A stretch of 64,000 nt of DNA from Dromaius novaehollandiae (taxonomy: Eukaryota; Chordata; Aves; Casuariiformes; Dromaiidae). Position 1 is the first letter of the stretch, and each line of letters starts with the position of its first letter. Both the position numbers and the translations under genes were made by a program. Shown here in pieces: positions 12,311 through 23,212 of this stretch. The stretch is from contig NC_088098.1 of assembly GCF_036370855.1 (NCBI RefSeq), positions 201,545,336 through 201,609,335 on the forward strand, in the 5' to 3' direction. The notes below the pieces were generated by a model. It searched no databases. It saw only the letters and a list, made by a program, of their open reading frames with translations, and had not been told where the DNA came from.

Positions 12311-15300
12311 CTCTGCTTTATAGTGTTTCTTATCCCTCTTCTGGTCCCATCACTGCACACTGAAAGACCTGGTGATGACTGCAGTAGAGTGGGTCATGCA
12401 AGTCTGGCATTTTTATTTGTATTTGGATTTTTATCTGTACTTTTTTTTTAAATTGCTGTAGAGTAAGAGTGGAAATCCTGCAGGTTTATTAACATACATC
12501 CACAGGAATGAGCAGACTCCAGCTGTTCCTATAACATTTATGGCCTGAGTTAATTACACTACTAGTGCTATGCATGTCGTTGTCACAGAGAAGCTCTGTC
12601 GCACAGCTGGAATTGCCACATAACTGCATTTTCTGAAGTTGGATTTTGGACAGGGATTCCCAGCATCCTATTTTTGGCTGAGCTATGCTTGGAGCAGCGC
12701 CGGGGAGAGGTGGCCTGGGTAAGCCGCAGGCGTCACGGCCCTGCCGAGATCTGTTGGGGGCAGCGGTCCCACAGCATCCACACGCAGACTGACATGCAGC
12801 AAAGCTACATGGCCCCGGCTGGGCCCCCTGCATGGTAGGACGAGTTTCCGGGAAGGCGCATGTCCGGGCTACCGCTGCAGAGCCGTCACCTGCTAAGGAA
12901 GCCTTCAGCCAGTGCAAGGAGCACAGCACATCGCAGTGCCTAGGACTGTGAAATCAGCAGTTATGCTCCTCCCAGGAATTCCTCACATGTTATTTTCACG
13001 GCTTCAGAGTATCAGTATTGTCTATAAAATGCAGCTTTCTTTAAGAAGGCCGTTTTATGTGTATCCCCACTGCTAATACAGGTCTCCTTCCCCTCCAGGC
13101 CCCTGTAGGCAATGCCCACTGTAATTGCAGGGCATTACCCAAGTTTACATGCATGTTACTCAGCATACTGGTTCTGGGGGATTTGTATATGGGATTGTAC
13201 CAGCAGCAACAGCCTGGACTCAGAACTGCGCCTTAAGGACAGATAGCAAATGTTGTGGTAGCACCATTTGTTGAATGTGTCTGGGGCTTAAAGGTTGTTG
13301 GTAAATGATCCACTGTCCTGTTCTGTTTGTATTTTCCATCCTGGTGTGTAATCACCCCTGTTCCCTTCTTCAAATGCTTTTCTCAAAGGGAAATGGACAG
13401 TTACCACCGACACATTCTCCCAGTCAGGAAAGCCTGACTTTAGTGTAATGCTTGATAAAAATTGACTCTTAGCTATGACTGACCAAACCTCCTTGCAGCA
13501 TTTCCAGGGATGACAAATTTTCTCTGCGAAAAGTGAGACATTGAAATGAACTTTTGCCAACAGCCTTCCTCTGTGATCCACCTTGCACCAGGTGCTGCTG
13601 TAATTTCATTAATTTACACAGTCAGTTTGTGTTCATAGGGCTTGACCGAGGCATGCAGCAGAGACTGGAGAAGGACATGGAAAAATCTATTTTTAAATAT
13701 GGTGAATACTTGATAATTCGGTATGAAAGATTCTCATCTTTCACATGCTGTGACTCGCTGTCCCAGCTGAACACTGTGTCTTCATCCAGTATTATCAGAT
13801 CTTCACGGTGGCTTAAAAATATATTTTCAGACTCGTGGGTGTAGCATGGCTTTCCCCGGAAACCTCGCCGCCGTGCACCCACCCTGCCTCTTCTGACGCA
13901 GAGCAGCTCGCTGTGCCCCAGTGGGGAGGGAGGAGGCTTTGCTGATGTCCACAGAGCGTATGGCCGATCTCCAGTGAGAACAACGTAATGAGCAAATCGA
14001 CACATTTGGGCTCGCCACAGGCTAGCAGTGAAAAGAAGAGAGGTGTGGGCTGCCCTGTCTAACACAGCAGTGGTGCGGACAGTCATAGTTCAAGGTGATC
14101 CTAGAAATTTTTGGGTACAAAGAGAAACTGTCACTGGGAGTCTGGGGTGTCCAAGACTGTTAACCATCTGTCCCTTTGAGAATAGGCGTGTATTTAACTT
14201 TAGCACAAGATGATTAAGGTTGAGCACCCGAAACAAGTTGTTATAAATGAGAATACCAGTCTAAGTCATTCTCTTCTCAGGCATTCATAATTTTTAGCAG
14301 ATTTTGAATGAGAAAAGTTAGGTTTATCCAGAACAGAGGTGCTTTTCTCTTTTACTTCAAAGAGTGTAATTTGCCTAAGACTGAAAAGAAGGCAATTCAA
14401 TTGTCAGCACTAATGCCAGATGCCCTGAAGTGAGAGCACTGCACTGGTAGACAGGCATGTTGGCATCAAAGAGCACCAGCCAAACACATGCGTACAGGCC
14501 AGTTTCTCCAGTTTGAGGGCCCCAGATGTAGGTGCTTGCTGTGACCCCTGAATCTCAGCTCTCTCCATCACCTTCCTGCTTGCCAAAGAGGCTCTGCGGG
14601 GGAAGTGGCTCTCTGTGACCTGAGGACTGGTATTACCAGCTTGTGCCAGCCCTTCGCAGTGTAGGGGAGATGGAGCACCAGAGGACTTCTAGGCTAACAC
14701 TGATCTGTCTTTAGTTTATTCGTGGAATTATCTTAGACAAAAATGTTACTAAAATTAAACTTAAGAGTAAGTAGCTGCGTTAGCTCCTCCAGCAGCCCCG
14801 CTGGCTGCAGAGCTGGTTGTTCAGGCACTGCAACCTGCCCAAAGCTGGGGCACCCTACAGATTTCCAGGAACCTCATCTGGTGGCCTCCTGCTACCTAAC
14901 GCTGCCTACCAGAGCCATCCAGAGCAGCTGCTGTGGCAGGTCTGCTAGCCAAAGACCTTTTCTTTCTTCCTACTTTTCTGACTGATCTACTGGTCTTTCC
15001 AGGGGACTGGGCACCATAGTGTCATAGGTTATCTGGAGGAGAAGGTTTTTCTTTCTCATCTTGAAGGCTCTGAGTTAAAATGTTGTCATATATTTTAATT
15101 AACCCATACCTGTTTTAAACTGCAGGCTTCTTTTCCATCTTTATTGCCCTTATCACTTTATGAATGATGTGCTATAAGAAGTATTTGTTATGCAAGCTTT
15201 CTTTTACATATGAAAGCTTTTTTGTTTTATGTATACATACACACACACACACACGTGCGTTTATATCAATGTATAAAGGTTGATATATGCAAATAAGCAC

Positions 15301-18300
15301 ATACATTCCATTATATACAAACTTATAAATGTTGATATATAAACATTTGGCCTGCTATGTGTTTTACATATGGTGTGCACCTGACCCGAATGCAGTATCA
15401 TACCTACTCACGGAGAAGGCTGCGCAGGGGATGCCATAGCTTATCCTATTTCCTCTCCCTTCCAATCTGCTTTGTTAGAGGGGTGCTCTGTATTGTACTC
15501 GCACAGGAGCAACCAAAGACAAGCAAAACTGTGGTTGCTCAGAACCTTGAATTGACCTGAACAAGGCAATGTTTATTCTAGTATGTAAATATAGATGAAT
15601 TACACTCACCCAGAACCAGCAGTTCAGTGGGGACCTTTCCATTCCATTTATTAGGCTTTGGATCAGACCTTAATGACCTAATTTTAGACATTCAGATTTC
15701 AAAAGCTTGGCTCTAGGCCTGATGATTCAGAATTGCTAAGTGCTCAGCACTTCACTCAACAGAAGCTAGAAACACAGGACATTCAATGTGCTTCTGCAAA
15801 AAAACAGACCACTAGTTTGGGTACCTAGATATGGACATAGGAACCACATTTTAGGCATCAAGATTTGAAACTTTGGCCAAATATTAGAAAATTGTTCAGA
15901 GGGAGTTATCAAAATGTTTTTATCAAAAATGGTTTTAGTGGGAATGGGTTTCTGTATTTTTTGCAAAAAGAGTATATTTCTCAATGAAAATTAAAAGTTG
16001 CCATAGACAGATGTCACACTTGAACCAACTGTAGATATTTGGCTATGCTTTTGAATTATGTCATGGCTGCTGTGGACCACATGCCTTGTGTCCCCTTTCT
16101 CCTTTATAGACTAGCTTCCAAGTCAGACAGGTTCTTTGTCATGCGCAACATAAGCAATGGCTCTCATGATGCGTCACCTCCCAGCTCCAGGATAGGAAAC
16201 TGTGACACAATGAGAGATGGAGAAGAGAATGGAAGAGAATATGGTTGGCACTGATGAGTTACATGTGCTGTATTTCTAAGAGTATTGATCGCAAACGATT
16301 GTTTCACATTGAAATTTTTTTAGTTTACAAATTTTCACTCAAAATTCAGATCTCCATAGAAAATTTGCACACTAAGCAGTTTGTGTGTGTTTATGTCTGT
16401 GTGTTTGCACCTGTGTGTTCAGCAGATGATATGGAAAGAAGAGAAGAAGTAGGAAAGGCAAAACCAAGTTTCTCAGCCACATCAACATGGCAATCCTGTG
16501 TATGCATATAATTTTTCTCTGGAACAATCCAAGAAAGTGTTAAGCACAGATAACTTCCTTGCCACACAGCAAGTCCAGCATGGTTCTATTTATACAACTG
16601 CATTTGGAAGTGTCCCAAAGGCAAAAGACGCCCTTGCATTTCAAGAAGAACTTTTCACAACAATTATCTATATTTTACTGGTGCAGTGAGCCAGGAAAGA
16701 TCAAGAAGACTGACAGCTGCTGACACTTTTGGAGTCCTTTGTGGAGGCTACTATATCATTCTTCACCTACACAGCTGAGCTAGCTTGCCCCTTGTGCATA
16801 GGGCTTACCCACAGATTAGCTTCTCACAGGTCTGAGCTGGAAAAGCTTTTGGTGTGTTCCCTAAGGCCATATACAGCTGGTGCTCAAGCCAATCAACTCT
16901 GACCCCTTAGCTTAACAGTTCAGTTGTCAGCTTCTAAAGAGAGATGACAGTATTTTCAAGCAGGCTCCATTATGCTTATCGGCTAACTCTAATCTCTGCT
17001 CACACTGGGCCAATCTGTGAGTGAGAGCAAAGAAGCATAAATTCATGCAAAATGAATGGAGCTAGTCAATGGTGTGTGTGCTTTTTGTATTGCACCGGTA
17101 GTTGATAGTTCTTCACTTCAATGGATGGATGAGGGAGAAGAGAAATAATTTGGTCTTGGCAACAGGGTTAGCTAAATGTACTCATATGCTTCCTTTTAGT
17201 TTGTATTGTGGGATCTTGAAGCCTATTTGGTGTATGAATGTGCCTTGGTCTATTGGCTTTGTACATATGCATCTTTGTGTGCCCCGAACAGCAGCCAGAG
17301 CTGAGGCTCTGTTCCAGATGACTGTGTTCCTCATTCCACTTCCTCCCTCTTGGAAGCAGTTAGTGGCTTTTAATCACTTTGCCTCAAAGAAAGGAGACCA
17401 GAATATATGGCGAGAGCAGTACACAATCTCCCTCCAAAATATCACACCCCATTCACATCTGCTCTGTACTGCTGTCCCTGGCCACAGGTACGAAGGCCTA
17501 GAGAGAGCATCACTCAACTTCAAGGTCAAGCTGAGGAGTCAGGGTGGTCACATTGACCCAGATACATATTTTTCCTCTCACTTTCTTAGGAGGGACTTAA
17601 TCCTTTGCAGAGGTGTGCCTTGGGAGATGGAGTGAATCATGCCTTGTGCTTATTGAAGTCTGCACATTCCTGCATGCACTTGGCATAACTCTGGACTTGC
17701 ACACAACTGCGGCAGACCAGCCTAGATGCATACTGCAAAACATCTAGCAGGAGTGACCTAATTCTTTAATCAAAACTATGGAACATACTGAGCAATAAGC
17801 AGTCTAGGATGGATTTTGCATGTACCTCTTTTCCCTGCAGTATTTAACCATTTTGCTGTTCAGCTTCTTCACAGAAAGATGTCTACATCTCTGAAAGCAG
17901 GGACATAATTTTTAATACCTACAGTGCAGTTTCACTGGTGACTGCCAACTGCAGTAGGATAACCTGAGTCTTTCAAGCAAGATAGGAAAGATCTGCTTCT
18001 ACATGCATAACTACAGTGGATTTCAGTGGAACTAGGCCAGTTTATATCAGACAGGGATCAGGCCCTTTGTGTTTTCCTAGCTCTGATTTGCTCATATGAA
18101 AATCTGTTTCAGCAGCACCTGACAGAGATACTCTAGAAGCAATTTTAGACCTTTTGCTCAAATGCAGTTTTGAATAGGAAGAATTCACTATAAGAAATCT
18201 TTTATACCATATTTATTAAATTAATTAACATTTGAATGAACATGAGATTTGAAAGAAATCACATTTTAAATCCATGGATGCATTTTAAACTATATATTTG

Positions 18301-18950
18301 ATCTGCTGAGTTCTAAAACTTATTAGGCTGGGAACAGAACAAGTAATAACAATTAACTGGGTTCAATATGTTTTATTTTGTAATAAACAAAATTCTACAG
18401 TCCCAGTAAAACTTCAAATCTAGTGCATTTTTTTGAATGGTTTGAAACTAAGTGAACTCAGAAGCTAAGCTAATTTAACCAGTTTTGTTAACTGGCACTG
18501 AAAACATCAAGCCTTAAGTTTTTCTTTATAGCCTAGGATTCTTCCCTACTTAACTATACCTCTGGGTACTTCAACTACATTTTCACTTGTGCACCAACAA
18601 AAAGATTAAACCAAAACCCTTCAAGAAGACATAGTCAGCTCTGTGTCATAATAAAGCTAAACTAAGTTTCCAGTGAGAACAATAGGTAGGAACTCTTACT
18701 TGTTGCTGCTACCGTCAAAGTCCTCTTCACCTTCTTGGCTGTGAATTTTGGCTCCTTCTCTGATGAGGCTGTACTCACTCGAGTACTGAAGACTCACTCA
18801 CAGACTTGGGGAAAGCTTGTCTGCATAAAAAAGCAGCTCCAAAGCTATAGGGTTCATTGTCTAGGTGCGAAGTCATGTAATATTGTATCCTCTGGTAAAG
18901 GACAGGATGGAAGTTGATGAAACTCATATGGGAAACAAAAATAAATAGCA
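12311..18950. other. Intergenic, no gene seen
   Basis: No recognisable exon on either strand. Small GC-richer patches at about 12690-12930 and 13840-13960 keep chance frames open. An AC repeat sits at 15239-15254 and an AT-rich duplicated motif at 15272-15340. The longest open frame of the window (17102-17635, 177 codons, no ATG at its start) lies here but resembles no family I know. Confidence 0.6.
15239..15254 (+). repeat. (AC)8 microsatellite
   Basis: Eight uninterrupted AC units, next to AT-rich sequence. Confidence 0.9.
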
Positions 18951-18959
18951 GTTTTAACA

Positions 18960-21270
18960 AATAAAGGCCCATTTAACCAGACACAGAATCAGACCAAGCC
19001 CAAAGGTGAACAAGATTTTTCCGGAATCATTAACAACTACAGAATGAAGCTGGGCAGACTGGAATACATATTTTTAATGTGAACAGGCCTATCAGAAACT
19101 TGGTGATTGGAAGATAACTAGTAGGACACTGTGATAGTCCAGTGCAAATAATTTCAGAAGGACAAAGAACATGATATCAATAAGAAAGTAGCAGCATACA
19201 TTAAAGAAAGCTTTAGATAAGTAAATGAACTATTCCAACATGCAATGTAGTATAACTCTAGCTTGACATTTCAAATATAATTAGGATAAAGATAATATTA
19301 GGGCTAAATTGTCAACCAGAATGTGAAATGCTGAGGGACAGCAGAAAGGCTGTGAGGGCAGAAAGCACAGCAGCCGCAGTGAACTTCACTAACCCTCTAC
19401 AAAGTGGGTAAATGTCACACTGGGCTCTGATACAGGCTACATTTCTTATCATCGTAAATTATTTTTTCCTGGGTAGTCAAGTCACAGAAGGAGAAGCAAT
19501 GTAGTTGTGAAAAACACGCAGGGCCAGGATCAAAATGTTACCTTTGACATGTGATGGAGTGATAGCGACCACAATGTGCTTGAGTGAAACATCTTTATGA
19601 GAATGGGAAAATCAGAAGAAGAATCAGCAAACAGAGGAAGTAATTATAAATAAAATATTGACATTCAAAACATAGAAGCTGCATCAAAATGGGGAAAACA
19701 GAAAAGAACTCAAGAAAAGTAAATGCAAAATCATAAAGTGGGCAAGAAAAAAGATTGAGTAACAACAGGCCAGATGCATTAAAAATTAGTAATAAAACAC
19801 ATCAGAGTAGGAAATCTGCCCCAGAGACTGCAGGGTCTGCAGATGATAGATGTAGAACAGACGTGCTCAGGGAAGGTAAGTTTGGTACAGGAAAGATATA
19901 TTAATTATTTGCAGCAATGCTCACGGTGGAACAGATTAGGAGGGTTTCCACACTACAACTTCACTGCAAGTGATGAGTTGGAGAAATGGCCTCAACTGCA
20001 GGACCAGAAGTTGATAGAAGGAACAGCAATATATCACCAGGACCAGATAAAGTAACTCAGATATGAAATTGCCTAGGTAGTTACTGTGGAGTGTAACTGA
20101 TTGCTTATATCAAATGTGGTGCCAGAGGAATAGAAGGCAGCAGATGTGATATCAGTATTTAAGAGGGCTGCAGAGGACAACTAGGGAGTTACAGACCAGG
20201 GAGTTTCATCTCCATATTGGAAAAAAACCATATATATATTTTTTAAAAAGGATAGATTTCAAAGGCACAGATGTGGAAAAAACAGCAATGCTTTTGCAGA
20301 GGGAAATCATGCTTCCTAAATCCATTAACTCTTTGAAAGAGCCAGTGAACATGTCCATAAAAGTAAGCTGGTGAATATGCTTAAAAAAATCTAAACTATT
20401 ACGGAATAGAAAAGAAAGTTCTCCCTTTAACTGGCTGAAAGACAAGAAGAAGCTGGCAGTGAACAGTGAAATTATAATTAGAAGGACTTCCATGAGACTC
20501 AGCATTGTTTAACATATTTACAGGAAAAAGGGATAAACAGGACACTTGCAGAATTTGCTGGTGGTGCAAATGTCATATACGAAGAGTTGCAGAGTGTTAT
20601 CTCAATACCAAATGTCAGAATGACAAAATGGTAGATGACATTCAAATAAGGAGAAAAATCCCTTCAATATACAAAAACATGAGGACATCAGATACTGGAA
20701 CACAGGAAAAAGATCTAGGAAGCACTGAACTCATCAACTCCATGTCTTTGAAATATTAGCAAAGGAATAGAAAACAAAACAGAAAACATTTTATCTCTCT
20801 ACAGAAATCCATGTAGTGCCTACATCTTGAATATGACATTCTGTTCATCTCTTCTTCCTCCAAAAATGATATAACAGAATAAAAAAAATTGCAGAGAAGG
20901 CCAACAAAAGTGATAAAAAATTTTGCAACACCTTCTATGTGAGAAGATATTAAGCAGACTGGATCTCCTTTCCTTGGAAAAAAGATGACTGAAGAAAGAG
21001 TACGAGTAGTAACAAATAAGGGGCATATCGACTATTCAGATTTTCTCAGTAGATAAAATAAATAGCAAGCAAAATAGGGACATATAAAACAAGGAAAGGT
21101 ATTTCACAGTACAAAACTAAACTTTAAAAGTCATAACTACAAGATGTTATCACAGAAAGCAGTACGGATATGTTTAGATATATCTCTGGAACAAAAGCCC
21201 ATCAGGATTTAAATATAAAGATAGACTTGTTGGCTCCAGATGAAACCTAAGCCACAGATACACACAGACC
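18960..21270 (+). mobile_element. Ancient, degraded CR1-like LINE
   Basis: Several blocks follow, in order, the layout of old CR1-family (turtle/bird type) LINEs. Near 19085-19160 is a 'cctatcagaaacttggtg' block followed by 'gggacac..gata' style text. Near 20025-20215 comes the conserved 'atcaccaggaccagat' block and then 'gagttacagaccagggag', which corresponds to the reverse-transcriptase NYRP motif. Near 20795-20850 is the 'aaatccatg..gt..ccacatcttgaat' block, and after that the C-terminal region. No frame stays open for more than about 100 codons and stops are scattered, so the copy is dead. About 2.3 kb is retained, long for an avian CR1 copy. The ends are approximate because divergence hides them. 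Confidence 0.7.
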
Positions 21271-21299
21271 TGAGAAGATAGGCTTAAGAATTATTGTTC

Positions 21300-21720
21300 C
21301 TTGGTCTACCTATTGGCCTGGTGCTGTGTAGACCAGCAGCTCCCAGAGGCCAGTATTGCTGGTGGCTGCTGGTGGCAGCAGGGCCAGGTCTCACCACCAG
21401 GGCCCATCCTACTGCCTCGGAGGGAGCAGGGCAGCGGGGGCAGCCCCAGCCCTGGCATCAGGCACTGCTGTGGTGGCAGGAGGGGCTGAGGCTGGGCTGC
21501 ACAGTCACCTGCAGGTCAGGGTCAGAGTAGGGGTCAGGGGCCCGTGGCCAGGCAGGGGCAGACCCATGGTGGGGCTGGAGCCCAGTCCAGCTGTGGCTTT
21601 GTGGGGCAGGGACTGATGGTCCCGGGCTGGGCTGATATAGGGGCCTGGGCCTGGGTGGGAGGGGAGGTCGGGGGGGTGGGGTGGGCAGAGACAGGGAGGG
21701 CTGGTGGTGCCTTCAGGGCC
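21300..21720 (+). other. G-rich block with G-quadruplex potential
   Basis: The + strand is strongly G-rich with many GGG and GGGG tracts, densest at 21653-21700. Open frames overlap on both strands because of the composition, not selection that I can see. No gene recognised. It could be an old minisatellite-like or regulatory segment. Confidence 0.5.
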
Positions 21721-22827
21721 CTGACACCTATCTGTATAATTTTTCCTTAGATACCCACTATTTCCTCTGTCCCCAGTGGAATTGGTGCCAGGGACAGGCT
21801 GAGGCCCAAAGAAAGCCATTTTGGAAATTGGAGACGGTGCAGAACTGTGGGAAATGTGTCTGGGAAAGAGAAGGTTGTTTGTGGGTACCTCATAAATCTC
21901 TTCACAGCTGTGGACGATCTGCCACTCTGTAAACCAGGAACTGGTGACACATTGTAACATACAGCACATTGAACATAGGAGCATTGCCATAGGGATGGTT
22001 TTGGTGATCCCTCCTACACAGCTTGAAAAGCATAATGGGGGAAGTTACTGAAGGGACTACATTTAAACAAGAGAAAAGAAGATACAACCTTCAGTAGTAT
22101 ACAGCATAACAGCAAAGAAGGCAATAAACTGTTTTCCATTCACACAAAGGACTGGGCTTCAGTGGTAGCAAAGGAAATTTCGGAGCATTTTTCTTAAAGC
22201 CTGTCTTGGAGGATATAGTTAAGTACTTTACTATATTGTTGAGCGATGTTGTGGGACTCCCAATATCAGGAGATGCTGTTTGAGATTTCTAAGAATGAGT
22301 CAGCCAAACATCCTTCAGAAATAGCTTTGACAGAACTGTCCTACCTTAGAGAGGGATATCATCTCTTAGGGAGCTGCTGCCACAGCAAGTAGCAGGGACT
22401 ACCCTTCTTGCAGGTGCTTAAGAGGTCACACCCCCCACAGCCGGCTCACTGAAGAGGGGGATATTTTGCAATGAATAAGGTTGGTAAAAGAAAGCTGCTA
22501 TGGTGTATTTACATGAGCTAACAGTGAGTATGCAAATAGGCTGATTGGCACTTTTCTTAATAGCTTCTATCAAGTATTTATGAGACTGAGAGCAGTGTTC
22601 CCAACATGGAAAGGGGAAACAGCCTCAGCATCTTTGCCTAACTCTGATTTCTGCCAGAAACCCAACTGTAATTAACCTAATTTGATAAACAAAGTTTTCT
22701 TGGAGATGGTGAAGAAGTGTCACCACTCCTACTGTTCCAACAGTCAACTGCCAGCAAGGCGCTAAAATCCATGGTAGTTCCCGGAATGAGAGAGAGCTAT
22801 CAGGTATTATTATCTTTTTCCCTACAG
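21721..22827. other. Intergenic, no gene seen
   Basis: Unique-looking sequence of average composition between the G-rich block and the CpG island. Nothing recognised. Confidence 0.5.
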
Positions 22828-23212
22828 ACCCAGTGGACCCAGCCGGACTGAACGCTGGGTCCAGCGCACGGGTCGGCACTCGGGATTGCTGTCTGGCCCG
22901 GCCCGGCCCTGCCCAGCGCTGCTCGGCGCGGCCAGGAGCTGCCTGCGCTGCCGGCTCCGCCGGGCGCTGTCCGCAGTGCTGAAGCGGCCGGCCCCGTCGG
23001 ACGCTGTCCGCGGTGCTGAAGCGGCAGCACGGCGCTGCCCGCCACCCGCCTGCCCGCCCGCCGCGCGGTCTGCAGCGGCGCCGGGCGGGGGGATGCGCGG
23101 AGGCACTTGCGGGCCTTGGCAGCGAGGGGATGGGGCACGAACCCCTCATGTTCTAGAGCAATATCTAAGAGCTCCTGCTTTTACCTCAGAGGGTTCCTTG
23201 GTTATAACTCAG
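22828..23212 (+). other. Candidate uncharacterised exon over the CpG island
   Basis: On the + strand a strong acceptor (TTTTTCCCTACAG ending at 22827) opens a GC-rich segment that ends in a full-consensus donor, CAG|GTGAGT, at 23212/23213. One frame is open through the whole segment (22829 to 23212 and on to a stop after 23230) and would encode an Ala/Pro/Arg-rich peptide, but GC-rich DNA keeps frames open by chance and other frames are open too. No protein family is recognised. It could be an internal or alternative exon of a long non-coding RNA, or the first exon of one starting inside the island. Confidence 0.3.
22840..23130. promoter_or_regulatory. Orphan CpG island
   Basis: About 290 bp with dozens of CpG dinucleotides and very high GC, standing out sharply from AT-rich flanks. 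It lies about 11 kb downstream of SLN and more than 9 kb past the ELMOD1 stop, so it is not the promoter of either gene. Two copies of a 24-bp unit (22965-22988 and 23002-23025) lie inside. CpG islands usually mark promoters or other unmethylated regulatory DNA; the transcript, if any, is unknown. Confidence 0.7.

Noticed and set aside
12489..12929. 146-codon open frame on the - strand downstream of SLN
   Set aside because: Cys/Ala-rich, no known family, overlaps a GC-rich patch, and has no splice or transcript context.
13622..14086. 154-codon open frame on the - strand
   Set aside because: No recognisable domain, and it is only kept open by a local GC-rich patch.
17102..17635. Longest open frame in the window (177 codons, + strand)
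   Set aside because: It does not begin with ATG, resembles no family I know, and lies in intergenic DNA. A frame of this length is expected by chance in 64 kb read in six frames.
22625..23149. Long open frames on the - strand over the CpG island (up to 174 codons)
   Set aside because: GC-rich DNA lacks stop codons in several frames at once, and these overlap open frames on the other strand. Only the + strand candidate exon has flanking splice consensus, and even that is reported as tentative.
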